Assembly (NCBI GenBank): GCA_000824785.1
Contig: CCNB01000019.1
Location: 67,163-131,162, forward strand
DNA from: Mesorhizobium plurifarium
GTDB taxonomy: Bacteria > Pseudomonadota > Alphaproteobacteria > Rhizobiales > Rhizobiaceae
Length of the DNA stretch: 64,000 nucleotides
Reading direction: 5' to 3'
Part shown: positions 51,768 to 60,623 of the stretch, piece by piece
Position numbering within the stretch: the stretch's first letter is position 1
Layout of the letters: each line of letters begins with the position of its first letter
Notes under the pieces: generated by a model
Database searches by the model: none
Told to the model about the DNA's origin: nothing
Seen by the model: the letters and a program-made list of their open reading frames with translations, nothing else
Program-made: the position numbers and the translations under genes

Positions 51768-52340
51768 ATGAACAGCTGTGCGCTACGCCGGGCGTGATGA
51801 CTGAAGGCGCGGATGCATCGCAGTCGCGTTCTCTGCCCATGAGAGAGCTTGGTTTCTCAGGACTGGGCTCTCTGATGAGGGCGGGCATCTTTGGCGACTT
51901 CGCTGACCACTCGGACCCGCGGAGTCCATCAACAGCACAGCTTGTACGCCACCGTTTCCGGCCTCTTTAACCGCCGGCGAGCCCCGGTTCATCCCGGCGG
52001 ACGGGGACAATCGGCTCTATAGGATCGACCGCGGACCTCGGTTGAAGCCCTATCGCCAGCCCGCGTCGTCTCTGGCCACCGTCAAGGCCCAAAGCGACGA
52101 AGCATGCGGTGCGACAATGATCGGCCCCAAGTTATGGTAAAGACCCGTCGGTCCGCGGTTCGTGCATGGCCGCTTTACAGGTAGATTTGGTAGCGCTACC
52201 GTCTCGCCGTCGCGTGACCCGGGGGAGCTGGGGCAACGTCGCCGATGCCAGTGGTGGATGCTTGCCGGCATCCGTTTCAGCCACACCTTGTTCAGAACGG
52301 CTCCTCGCGAGACTTCGCAGGGACCATCGGGAGGAATGCG
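51768..52340. other. Intergenic region before the sugar ABC operon
   Basis: About 570 bases. The left half shows short frames without family likeness. The right half holds the palindrome at 52190-52201 and presumably the promoter of the ABC operon, with a leader of about 140 bases before the ATPase start. Confidence 0.45.
52188..52203. promoter_or_regulatory. LacI-family operator-like palindrome
   Basis: A perfect 12-bp palindrome GGTAGCGCTACC at 52190-52201, inside TTGGTAGCGCTACCGT. Even-length palindromes centred on CG with flanking GGTAGC/GCTACC are typical of LacI-family sites before rhizobial sugar transport operons. No LacI gene lies in the window. Confidence 0.6.
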
Positions 52341-53417
52341 ATGGCGTCTGTCGCGATTGGCGATGTCTACAAATCGTTCGGAGCCACCGAGATTCTCCAC
52401 GGCGTCAGCGTCGACATAGCCGACGGCGAGTTCGTCACGCTGGTCGGGCCTTCCGGCTGCGGAAAATCGACCCTTCTCAGGATGATCGCCGGCCTGGAAA
52501 AAATCTCGCGCGGCCATATCTCGATCGGCGGCCGCATCGTCAACGACGTTGCTCCAAAGGAGCGCGACGTAGCCATGGTATTCCAGAACTACGCCCTCTA
52601 TCCGCATATGACAGTTGCCGAGAACATGGCCTTCTCGCTCATGCTCAAAGGCGTGCCGAAGGCGCAAAGCGATGCCGGCGTGAAGCGCGCGGCCGAGATC
52701 CTCGGGTTGGTGCCCCTTCTGTCGCGCTACCCGCGCCAGCTTTCGGGCGGACAGCGCCAGCGTGTCGCGATGGGCAGGGCGATCGTGCGCAATCCGGCGG
52801 TGTTCCTGTTCGACGAGCCCCTCTCTAATCTTGACGCCAAGCTCAGGGTTCAAATGCGCGCCGAAATCAAGGAGCTCCACCAGCGGATGAAAACGACGAC
52901 CGTGTACGTCACGCACGACCAGATCGAGGCGATGACCATGGCCGACAAGATCGTGGTCATGCATGACGGCGTGGTCGAGCAGATCGGGCCGCCGCTCGAG
53001 CTCTACGACCGACCGAACAACCTTTTCGTCGCGAGCTTCATCGGTTCGCCCGCCATGAACCTGCTCAAGGGGACATTCGCCAGCGATGGCGCGCCGTCGT
53101 TCCGCAGCGCGGGCGGCGTTTCCGTGCCTTTGCCAGCACCGCCCGCCGCTGCCAGCGGCGAAGCGATCGTCCTGGGGGTGCGGCCCGAGCACCTGCGGCT
53201 GGCCGACGACGGCATCCCGGTCGAAGTGGTGGTGGTCGAGCCGACCGGTTCCGAAGTGCAGATCATCGGTCGGACGCCTGGCGGCGAGGATGTGGTCGCC
53301 AATTTCCGCGAACGCCATTCCTTCGCGCCGGGAGAAACCATCCGGCTGTCGGTCGAGCCCGGGCCTGTCCATCTGTTTCATGGGCAAACGGGGCGGCGGA
53401 TCGAAGCCGCGCGATGA
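52341..53417 (+). CDS. ugpC: Sugar ABC transporter ATPase (UgpC/MalK type)
   Basis: A 358-residue ATPase. Walker A is G-P-S-G-C-G-K-S-T, the signature L-S-G-G-Q-R-Q-R, Walker B F-L-F-D-E-P-L-S-N-L-D and the H-loop V-T-H-D-Q. The C-terminal TOBE/OB region (about 240-358) has V-R-P-E-H-L-R-L and ends in an OB-like fold, the MalK-type regulatory part. It drives import through the two permeases encoded at 54881 and 55821. GGAGGAATGCG precedes the ATG at 52341. An ATPase gene placed first in the operon, before the binding protein, is less usual for this family. Confidence 0.88.
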   Translation: MASVAIGDVYKSFGATEILHGVSVDIADGEFVTLVGPSGCGKSTLLRMIAGLEKISRGHISIGGRIVNDVAPKERDVAMVFQNYALYPHMTVAENMAFSLMLKGVPKAQSDAGVKRAAEILGLVPLLSRYPRQLSGGQRQRVAMGRAIVRNPAVFLFDEPLSNLDAKLRVQMRAEIKELHQRMKTTTVYVTHDQIEAMTMADKIVVMHDGVVEQIGPPLELYDRPNNLFVASFIGSPAMNLLKGTFASDGAPSFRSAGGVSVPLPAPPAAASGEAIVLGVRPEHLRLADDGIPVEVVVVEPTGSEVQIIGRTPGGEDVVANFRERHSFAPGETIRLSVEPGPVHLFHGQTGRRIEAAR

Positions 53418-53454
53418 ACACCACGCAACGAGGAACAACCAGGAGGAAACGAGT

Positions 53455-54780
53455 ATGAAGTTCACAAGACGCGACGTGATCCGCACGACTGCCGGAGCGG
53501 CGGCCGGGGCCGTGGGCGGCCGCTTCCTGAGCTCGAGCGCCTTTGCCCAGGAGGGACTGAAGTACAAGCCGGAGGCGGGTGCGAAGCTCCGGCTGCTGCG
53601 CTGGTCGCCTTTCGTGCAGGGGGACGAGGACCAGTGGCTGAAGAACACGAAACGGTTCACCGAGGCGACGGGCGTGGAAGTCCGTATCGACAAGGAAAGC
53701 TGGGAAGACATCCGTCCCAAGGCGGCTGTCGCCGCCAATGTCGGCTCAGGTCCCGACCTGATGTTCGTCTGGTTCGACGACCCCCACCAATATCCCGACA
53801 AGCTGCTCGACGTGACTGAGCTTGGCGACTATCTCGGCAAGAAATATGGCGGCTGGTTCGACGGGCCGCGGCAGTATGCTACGCGCGAAGGCAAGTTCCT
53901 CGGCCTGCCGCTGGCAACCATCGGCAACGCCATCGTCTACCGCGAAAGCTGGGTCAAGGAGGCCGGCTTCTCCGAATTTCCGAAGGACACCGCCGGTTTT
54001 CTCGAGCTTTGCAAGGCGCTGAAAGCGAAAGGCCATCCAGCTGGCTTCACCCATGGCCACGGCGTCGGCGACGGCAACAACTATGCGCATTGGCTGCTGT
54101 GGAGCCACGGCGGCAAGATGGTCGATGAGAGCGGAAAAGTAGCGATCAACAGCCCGGAGACGCTCAAGGCGATCCAGTATGCCCAAGAGCTCTATAAGAC
54201 CTTCATTCCCGGCACTGAAAGCTGGCTAGACGTCAACAACAACCGCGCCTTCCTGGCCGGTGAGGTGAGCGTCATCGCGAACGGCATTTCGGTCTACAAC
54301 ACCGCCAAGGTCAACAAGGACAACGATCCGAAGCTGGCCGAAATCGCCAAGGACATGCGCACGACCAACATGCCGATCGGTCCGGTCGGGAAATCAGTCG
54401 AGCTATTCCAGGTGACGACGGCCGTCATCTTCAACTACACGCCCTATCCCAATGCGGCGAAAGCCTATCTGCAGTTCATGTTCGAGGACCCGCAGATGCC
54501 GGACTGGATCACATCATCGGCTGCATATTGCTGCCAGACGCTGAAGACCTTCGAGAACAATCCGATATGGAAGGCCGACCCCAACAACGCGGCCTACGCC
54601 AAGGCCTCGGCGACGCTGCGCACCAATGGCTATGCCGGGCCGCTCGGCTATGCTTCGGCCGCGACGATGGCCGACTATGTTCTGGTCGACATGTTCGCGA
54701 AGGCGGTGACGGGGCAAGCCACGCCGCAAGAGGCGATGGAGGAAGCCGAAAAGCGCGCCAACCGCTACTATCGCGTCTGA
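53455..54780 (+). CDS. Sugar-type ABC transporter substrate-binding protein (family 1)
   Basis: A 441-residue exported protein with a Tat-type signal (T-R-R-D-V-I-R-T followed by an Ala/Gly-rich core and S-S-A-F-A cleavage region). The mature part matches SBP_bac_1: L-R-L-L-R-W-S-P-F, G-P-D-L-M-F-V-W-F-D and a long C-terminal domain. The substrate is a sugar, polyol or glycerol-phosphate-like solute, not identifiable here. AGGAGGAAACGAGT precedes the ATG. It is followed by an 8-bp hairpin, and the downstream permease genes likely receive less message. Confidence 0.87.
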   Translation: MKFTRRDVIRTTAGAAAGAVGGRFLSSSAFAQEGLKYKPEAGAKLRLLRWSPFVQGDEDQWLKNTKRFTEATGVEVRIDKESWEDIRPKAAVAANVGSGPDLMFVWFDDPHQYPDKLLDVTELGDYLGKKYGGWFDGPRQYATREGKFLGLPLATIGNAIVYRESWVKEAGFSEFPKDTAGFLELCKALKAKGHPAGFTHGHGVGDGNNYAHWLLWSHGGKMVDESGKVAINSPETLKAIQYAQELYKTFIPGTESWLDVNNNRAFLAGEVSVIANGISVYNTAKVNKDNDPKLAEIAKDMRTTNMPIGPVGKSVELFQVTTAVIFNYTPYPNAAKAYLQFMFEDPQMPDWITSSAAYCCQTLKTFENNPIWKADPNNAAYAKASATLRTNGYAGPLGYASAATMADYVLVDMFAKAVTGQATPQEAMEEAEKRANRYYRV

Positions 54781-54811
54781 TCGCGTTCGCCTGAGCCGGG
54801 GGCGCCCGCGC

Positions 54812-54831
54812 CTTTCGGAGGCATCCGAAAG
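54812..54831 (+). repeat. Intercistronic hairpin after the substrate-binding gene
   Basis: CTTTCGGA-GGCA-TCCGAAAG is a perfect 8-bp stem with a tetraloop, 31 bases after the binding-protein stop and 50 bases before the permease start. There is no T run. It parallels the hairpin at 33897 in the other ABC operon. Confidence 0.6.
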
Positions 54832-54880
54832 AAGCAGGCTGCCTTTGGTCCTTCCGCCAGACCTCGCAGGGAGCCACGCC

Positions 54881-55819
54881 ATGGCTGTGCCATCCGTTGC
54901 CGTTCAGCGGCGTCCGTCGATCCTGTCGCGTCTGGCCGAGAGCAGGAACTCTCTCGGCTTTGGCTTCATGCTGCCTGCGGCAGCGCTGCTCCTTGTGTTT
55001 CTCACCTATCCGCTTGGGCTCGGTGTTTGGCTGAGCTTCACCGATACCCGCATCGGCCGTCCAGGCATCTTTATCGGCATCGAGAACTATCAATATCTGT
55101 GGAGCGACGGCGTATTCTGGCTCTCGGTATTCAACACCGTGCTTTACACGGTCAGCGCTTCCATCCTGAAATTTGCGCTCGGCCTATGGCTGGCTCTCAT
55201 TCTCAATCAGAACCTTCCCTTCAAGTCTTTCTTCCGCGCGGTGGTCCTGCTGCCATGGGTAGTGCCCACGGTGCTGTCGGCGATCGCCTTCTGGTGGATA
55301 TACGACTCACAGTTCTCAATTCTGTCCTGGGCGCTGCAGCAGATGGGCCTTATCGACCACCGCATCAACTTCCTCGGCGACCCGACCAATGCGCGCGCTT
55401 CCGTTATCGCCGCCAATGTCTGGCGCGGCATCCCCTTTGTGGCCATCACGCTGCTCGCGGGCCTGCAGACGATCCCGCAGTCGCTCTATGAAGCCGCCAC
55501 GCTCGACGGCGCCAGCCGCTGGCAATTGTTCCGCTATGTAACGCTGCCGCTGTTGACGCCGATCATCGCCATCACCATGACCTTCTCCGTGCTGTTCACC
55601 TTCACCGATTTCCAGCTGATCTATGTGCTGACGCGCGGCGGACCGGTGAACGCCACCCATCTGATGGCGACATTGTCCTTCCAGCGCGGCATTGCCGGCG
55701 GCCAGCTCGGCGAAGGCGCCGCGATCGCGGTTGCCATGATCCCCTTCCTGCTGGCGGCGATCCTGTTCAGCTATTTCGGCCTGCAACGACGCAGGTGGCA
55801 GCAAGGCGGCGGAGACTGA
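54881..55819 (+). CDS. Sugar ABC transporter permease (UgpA/MalF type)
   Basis: A 312-residue membrane protein with six hydrophobic segments. The EAA loop reads Y-E-A-A-T-L-D-G-A-S-R-W-Q-L-F-R-Y-V-T-L-P-L-L, the contact with the ATPase. G-L-G-V-W-L-S-F-T-D-T-R near the N-terminus is typical of CUT1 permeases. The ATG at 54881 follows AGGGAGCCACGCC; an earlier ATG at 54845 has no ribosome site. One base separates it from the next gene. Confidence 0.87.
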   Translation: MAVPSVAVQRRPSILSRLAESRNSLGFGFMLPAAALLLVFLTYPLGLGVWLSFTDTRIGRPGIFIGIENYQYLWSDGVFWLSVFNTVLYTVSASILKFALGLWLALILNQNLPFKSFFRAVVLLPWVVPTVLSAIAFWWIYDSQFSILSWALQQMGLIDHRINFLGDPTNARASVIAANVWRGIPFVAITLLAGLQTIPQSLYEAATLDGASRWQLFRYVTLPLLTPIIAITMTFSVLFTFTDFQLIYVLTRGGPVNATHLMATLSFQRGIAGGQLGEGAAIAVAMIPFLLAAILFSYFGLQRRRWQQGGGD

Positions 55820-55820
55820 C

Positions 55821-56714
55821 ATGGCCGCGATCAAGGAAGTCGAGCGCCCGGACACCGACGAAGGCGGCATGGGCTATCTGCAGAGCCTGCCGCGCCGGGT
55901 GGTGACGGTCTACCTGCCGCTGCTGATGTTTGTGATCGTGCTTCTGTTTCCATTCTACTGGATGACGATCACAGCCATCAAACCGAACGCCGAGATGACG
56001 GACTACGTCAAATATAATCCGTTCTGGGTTGTGCATCCAACCTTACAGCACATTCGCTATCTTCTGTTCGAGACATCCTATCCAGGCTGGCTGCTCAACA
56101 CCGTCATCATCTCGACCGCCGCTACTTTCCTGTCCCTGGCTGCCGCCGTGCTGGCGGCTTATGCGATCGAACGGCTGCGGTTTTCTGGCGCGCGGCAGGT
56201 CGGCCTGGCCGTCTTTCTCGCCTATCTCGTGCCGCCCTCGATTCTCTTCATCCCGCTGTCGGTGATGGTGTTCAAGCTTGGCCTCTACGACACGCCCTTC
56301 GCGCTGATCCTCACCTATCCGACCTTCCTCATCCCGTTCTGCACATGGCTTCTGATGGGCTATTTCCGCTCGATCCCGTTTGAACTGGAGGAATGCGCTT
56401 TGATCGATGGCGCGAGCCGCTGGCAGATTCTCACCAAAATCGTGTTGCCGCTGTCGGTGCCTGGCCTGATCTCGGCCGGCATCTTCGCCTTCACCTTGTC
56501 CTGGAACGAGTTCATCTATGCGCTGACCTTCATTCAATCCTCGGAAAAGAAGACGGTGCCGGTAGGCGTGCTCACCGAGCTGGTTCGTTCCGACGTCTAC
56601 GAATGGGGTGCCCTGATGGCAGGCGCTCTGATCGGCTCGCTACCGGTGGTGGTGCTCTATTCATTCTTTGTCGAGCACTACGTTTCCTCGATGACCGGCG
56701 CGGTAAAGGAATAA
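55821..56714 (+). CDS. Sugar ABC transporter permease (UgpE/MalG type)
   Basis: A 297-residue membrane protein with about six hydrophobic segments and the EAA loop L-E-E-C-A-L-I-D-G-A-S-R-W-Q-I-L-T-K-I-V-L-P-L. F-P-F-Y-W-M-T-I-T-A-I-K-P-N near the N-terminus is typical of the second CUT1 permease. It completes the importer (ATPase, binding protein, two permeases). Confidence 0.87.
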   Translation: MAAIKEVERPDTDEGGMGYLQSLPRRVVTVYLPLLMFVIVLLFPFYWMTITAIKPNAEMTDYVKYNPFWVVHPTLQHIRYLLFETSYPGWLLNTVIISTAATFLSLAAAVLAAYAIERLRFSGARQVGLAVFLAYLVPPSILFIPLSVMVFKLGLYDTPFALILTYPTFLIPFCTWLLMGYFRSIPFELEECALIDGASRWQILTKIVLPLSVPGLISAGIFAFTLSWNEFIYALTFIQSSEKKTVPVGVLTELVRSDVYEWGALMAGALIGSLPVVVLYSFFVEHYVSSMTGAVKE

Positions 56715-57001
56715 CGCCGTGCGACCGACCCTTAGCCCACGCGAAGCGGTGACGGCGTTCAACAACGCCGATATTAGCGACCGTCATCGGGATCCAGGAT
56801 GGCCCGCCTCCATTGGCGACGCAATGTCTTTTGAGAAAATGCCCAGATCCGGATTCATCCTCCCCAAGGCGGATGAGCATGGATTGAGGTCTCTACATCA
56901 AGGCGACTGAGTTAGGGTGTGAGCGCAAAGCATCAAATACGATTTGTCCCCCAAAAAGCCGGCAATTTGGGCCTTGCCGCCAATGGTTGATGCGCAGCGA
57001 T
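56715..57001. other. Intergenic region between two ABC operons
   Basis: About 290 bases between convergent operons. A 63-codon plus-strand frame (56719-56910) has no ribosome site or recognisable family. I see no strong terminator. Confidence 0.35.
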
Positions 57002-57700
57002 TCATACCCCGAGATATTGCTGCAGCAGTCCTGGCTGCGCCTTGAGCTCTGCCGCCGATCCCTCATGGACTATATGGCCGTTGTTGATGATATAGACACG
57101 GCTTGCCAGCGCGAGCGTGGCGGCAAGATTCTGTTCCACCAGCACGATCGTCTGCCCTGCCTGGGCCAGGTCGCGGCAGGCGCGCACCAGATCGTGCACG
57201 ATGACAGGAGCAAGTCCTTCGAATGGCTCATCGAGCAGGATGATCTTCGGGTCGCGCACCAGCGCGCGGGCTATCGCCAGCATCTGCTGCTCGCCGCCTG
57301 ACAGGTCGGTGCCGCGGCTGGTGCGCCGTTCCTTCAGGCGCGGGAACATCGTGTAGATGCGCTCCAGCGGCCAACGGTTGGGGGCGGTCAACCCGGCCAG
57401 GATGATGTTTTCCTCAACGTTGAGGCTGCCGAATATGCGCCGGTTCTCATGCACGAGCTGCATGCCTTGCCGGGCAATGCTGTGCGCCTTGCGGCTTGCC
57501 AGTTCCACGCCGTCGAGCTTGACCGAACCGGTGCGCGGCGTCACCACGCCCATCAGGCTCTTCAACGTCGTCGACTTGCCGGCGCCGTTGCGCCCGAGCA
57601 GCGCCACCACCTCGTTCTTCTCGACACGCATCTCGACGTCGAACAGGATGTGGCTGTCGCCGTAATAGCTGTTCAGTCCGCTGACCTCGAGCAGGCTCAT
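57002..57700 (-). CDS. livF: Branched-chain amino acid-type ABC transporter ATPase (LivF)
   Basis: A 232-residue ATPase. It starts M-S-L-L-E-V-S-G-L-N-S-Y-Y-G-D-S-H, typical of LivF. Walker A is G-R-N-G-A-G-K-S-T, signature L-S-G-G-E-Q-Q-M, Walker B I-I-L-L-D-E-P-F-E-G-L-A-P. The ATG at 57700 overlaps the stop of the fused LivM-LivG gene by four bases. It is the last gene of the operon read leftwards from the substrate-binding protein. Confidence 0.88.
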   Translation of the reverse strand: MSLLEVSGLNSYYGDSHILFDVEMRVEKNEVVALLGRNGAGKSTTLKSLMGVVTPRTGSVKLDGVELASRKAHSIARQGMQLVHENRRIFGSLNVEENIILAGLTAPNRWPLERIYTMFPRLKERRTSRGTDLSGGEQQMLAIARALVRDPKIILLDEPFEGLAPVIVHDLVRACRDLAQAGQTIVLVEQNLAATLALASRVYIINNGHIVHEGSAAELKAQPGLLQQYLGV

Positions 57701-59532
57701 GCCATCTCTCCATGGACGCCGCCGAGATAGGCTTCCTGCACTTTGGCGTTGGTCTTGATCTCGCCGGGCGTGCCTTCGACCAGCACCCTGCCCTCCTGGA
57801 GGACGGTCACCTTGCCGACCAGCTCGAACAGCGAATCCATGTCGTGGTCGATAATGATCATGGTGCGGCCGCGCGCGATCGATTTCAGCAGCGCGACCGT
57901 CTCCACGCGCTCGCGCGGGCTCATGCCGGCAAGCGGCTCGTCGAGCAAAAGCAGGCTCGGCGAGGTCGCCAGCGCCAGGCCGATCTCCAGCCGACGCTTC
58001 TCGCCATAGGCAAGTGCCGAAACCGGCCTGTCGAGCCGCGCCGTCAGATTCACCAGCGCCGCCGTGTGCTCGACCTGCTCGTCGAGGCCCGGAACGCCGT
58101 GCAGGCTCCTGAACAGGTCGAGCCTGAACTTGCCGCGCGCCTCGCCAAGAGCCGCAATCGTAAGGTTGCGCCGCACCGACAGGCGGTCGAAGAGCTGGTT
58201 GATCTGGTAGCTCTTGGTCAGCCCGAGCTGGCACACGTCGGAGACGCCGGTGCCCGTGATGTCGCGGCCCTCGAACATGATCTGGCCGGAGGTCGGGGCA
58301 ACCTCGCAGGTGAGCATCTTGAAGAAGGTGCTCTTGCCCGCGCCGTTCGGCCCGATGATGCCGCGTATCTCGCCATGGTCGACAGCAAAGGCGATGTCGC
58401 TGTTGGCCACGATGCCGCCGTAGCGTTTGGTGAGGCCGCGCGCCTCAAGGATCGGCCCGGACGCCGGCGCGCCGCCACGCCGACGCGGCGCTATCGGCGC
58501 GATGGCCGCCGGGTCGAAAGGCGCGCTCTCAGCCGAGGCCTGGGCCGGGTGAGCACTCTTTCGGCCGGTAGACAACCCATAGAGGTCGACGATCGCGCCG
58601 ACGATGCCGCGCCGCAGGAAGCACACCAGGAGCACGAACACGATGCCGAGCACCAGCTTCCATGTCGCGCCGAGATGCAGTGTGTTCTGGAAAAAGTCGC
58701 TGAGATAGAGCCACACGGTGGCGCCCACCAGCGGCCCGAACAGCGTGCCTGCGCCGCCGATCGCGGTCTGCATGACGACCTGGCCGGACGTATCGAACAT
58801 GAAGGCGTCGGGCGGCATGAAGCCTTGCATCACGCCCAGCAGCCCGCCGGCGAAGCCGGCATAGATTGCCGCCACGACGAAAGCCGTTAGCTTGTAGCCG
58901 TGGATGTTGTGGCCGAGCGCGGCGGCGCGCAGCGGATTGTCGCGGATCGCCGAAAGGATCGCGCCGACGGGCGAGCGCACGATGCGCAGCGCGATCACGA
59001 TGCCGACAAAATACCAGAACGCCAGGAAGGTATACATCGTCCAGTCGGTGTCGAACTCGAACACCTTGAAGCCGAGATCGAAGACCGGCGTGGGCACGCC
59101 GGGCAAGCCGTTCTCGCCGCCGGTGAATGCAGACAGCGGATTGAACTCGACGAAGAAGAAGACTTCCGCGATCGCTACCGTGATCATGGCGAAATAAATG
59201 CCGGTGCGCCGGAGCGCGATCAGGCCGATGACGTAGCCGACGACACCCGCCACGGCGGCGCCGATGACGATTGCGGCCATGACATAGGAGAAGCCGGTCT
59301 GGGTCAGAAGGTAGGCGGCGAACATGCCGCCGGTGCCGTAGAAGGCCGACTGGCCGAAGGACAAGAGCCCGGTATAGCCGAACAGGATGTCAAAGCCGAT
59401 TCCGAACAGGCCCCAGATGAGGATGCGGTTGATGGTGCTGGGCGAGAAGCCGAGATGGGGCAGCACGAAGGGCGCCAGAATCAACGCCGCCGCCGTCAGA
59501 AGCTCGACGAGGAAGGGTCGTTTGATGTTCAT
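57697..59532 (-). CDS. Fused LivM permease-LivG ATPase
   Basis: A 611-residue protein. The N-terminal 330 residues are a LivM-type permease with eight or so hydrophobic segments, the G-L-L-S-F-G-Q-S-A-F-Y-G-T-G-G motif and A-I-R-D-N-P-L-R-A-A-A-L-G (ATPase contact loop). A Pro/Ala-rich linker follows, then a LivG ATPase (about 365-605): Walker A G-P-N-G-A-G-K-S-T, A-Y-G-E-K-R-R-L-E-I-G-L-A in place of the LSGGQ signature (as usual in LivG), Walker B L-L-L-L-D-E-P-L-A-G-M. Such fusions are common in rhizobial HAAT transporters. The ATG at 59532 is preferred to one at 59577, which overlaps the upstream gene. Gap to livH is 13 bases. Confidence 0.87.
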   Translation of the reverse strand: MNIKRPFLVELLTAAALILAPFVLPHLGFSPSTINRILIWGLFGIGFDILFGYTGLLSFGQSAFYGTGGMFAAYLLTQTGFSYVMAAIVIGAAVAGVVGYVIGLIALRRTGIYFAMITVAIAEVFFFVEFNPLSAFTGGENGLPGVPTPVFDLGFKVFEFDTDWTMYTFLAFWYFVGIVIALRIVRSPVGAILSAIRDNPLRAAALGHNIHGYKLTAFVVAAIYAGFAGGLLGVMQGFMPPDAFMFDTSGQVVMQTAIGGAGTLFGPLVGATVWLYLSDFFQNTLHLGATWKLVLGIVFVLLVCFLRRGIVGAIVDLYGLSTGRKSAHPAQASAESAPFDPAAIAPIAPRRRGGAPASGPILEARGLTKRYGGIVANSDIAFAVDHGEIRGIIGPNGAGKSTFFKMLTCEVAPTSGQIMFEGRDITGTGVSDVCQLGLTKSYQINQLFDRLSVRRNLTIAALGEARGKFRLDLFRSLHGVPGLDEQVEHTAALVNLTARLDRPVSALAYGEKRRLEIGLALATSPSLLLLDEPLAGMSPRERVETVALLKSIARGRTMIIIDHDMDSLFELVGKVTVLQEGRVLVEGTPGEIKTNAKVQEAYLGGVHGEMA

Positions 59533-59545
59533 GGCCGGCCCGCGT

Positions 59546-60421
59546 CTATTCGCGCCCAGCCGTGCCGAGCAGCCCATGCGGGCGCAGCACCAGCACGAGC
59601 GTCATGGCCACGAACAGCACGACGTAGGAATAGCCGGGATTGAACATCGAGGTGATGCTGATGATCTCGCCGGCGATGAGGCCGCCGATGATGGCGCCCA
59701 GAAAGGAGCCGACGCCGCCGATCACCACCACGACGAAGGTCTGGACCAGGATCGCCTCGCCGACATCGGGCGCGATCGACACCACGGGCGCGTTGACGAT
59801 GCCGGCGAAGCCCGCAGCCATCGCGCCGATGCCGAAGACGAGCATGAAGATTCTGTAGACGTCGATGCCGAGCGAATCGACCATCACCGAATCTTCGATG
59901 CCTGCCCGGACGATCATTCCGATCCGGGTGCGGTAGAGCACGAAATAGAGCGCCACCAGCGCAACGGCGACGATGCCGAGCAGCGCCAGGCGGTAGGTCG
60001 GGTAGATCATGAAACCGAGATTGGTGATGCCTACCAGCAGCCCCGGCGGGGGCACTGTCTGCGACATGCTGCCGAAGAAAAAGCGCACTGCCTCGACGAA
60101 AACGATACCGAGGCCGAAGGTGACGAGAAGCTGGTCCTCATGCGGCCGCGTGTAGAAATGCCGGATGATGAGCCGTTCGACCACCACCCCGACGATCATC
60201 ACGAACAGCGAGCCCGCCACGACCGCGACGAGGAACGACCCCGTGTAGGTGTAGGCGACCCAGCCGGCATAGCCGCCCAGCATGAACATCGCGCCATGGG
60301 CGAGGTTCAGCACGCCCAGCGTGCCGTAGATGATCGTCAGGCCGGAAGAGATCAGCGCCAGGAGCGCGCCGAGCACCAGCCCGTTGAAGCATTGCGAGAT
60401 GAAGTTCGCCCAGTTGATCAC
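59546..60421 (-). CDS. livH: Branched-chain amino acid-type ABC transporter permease (LivH)
   Basis: A 291-residue membrane protein with about eight hydrophobic segments. The motif G-L-T-I-I-Y-G-T-L-G-V-L-N-L-A-H-G-A-M-F near the N-terminus identifies LivH, and G-I-D-V-Y-R-I-F is the ATPase-contact loop. I chose the GTG at 60421 (V-I-N-W-A-N-F), which gives the normal family start; the ATG at 60472 has a longer, non-family extension. A gap of about 200 bases without a gene separates it from the binding-protein gene upstream. Confidence 0.86.
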   Translation of the reverse strand: MINWANFISQCFNGLVLGALLALISSGLTIIYGTLGVLNLAHGAMFMLGGYAGWVAYTYTGSFLVAVVAGSLFVMIVGVVVERLIIRHFYTRPHEDQLLVTFGLGIVFVEAVRFFFGSMSQTVPPPGLLVGITNLGFMIYPTYRLALLGIVAVALVALYFVLYRTRIGMIVRAGIEDSVMVDSLGIDVYRIFMLVFGIGAMAAGFAGIVNAPVVSIAPDVGEAILVQTFVVVVIGGVGSFLGAIIGGLIAGEIISITSMFNPGYSYVVLFVAMTLVLVLRPHGLLGTAGRE

Positions 60422-60623
60422 GCTGCGCCTGCCTAGCTGGTGAAGGATATGCCCGGTCCCTCGCGCCGCCAAGAGCCGGCGGACAAGCCGCGCACGATCG
60501 GAAAGCCGGTGGCCTGCCGCCGAAGCGCGAATCCGTGCGCGCCTATCGGCTGCAGCCAGTCGGGATGCGAACGCCCTGCCCGCCCATGACAGGCGGAGAA
60601 GGTGAGGCGCGCGGCGCGGGGTA

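Noticed and set aside
51764..51970. Small plus-strand frame overlapping the end of the methyltransferase gene
   Set aside because: Overlaps the upstream stop, lacks a ribosome site and has no family likeness.
56719..56910. Small plus-strand frame between the two ABC operons
   Set aside because: No ribosome site, no recognisable family and no conserved-looking pattern.
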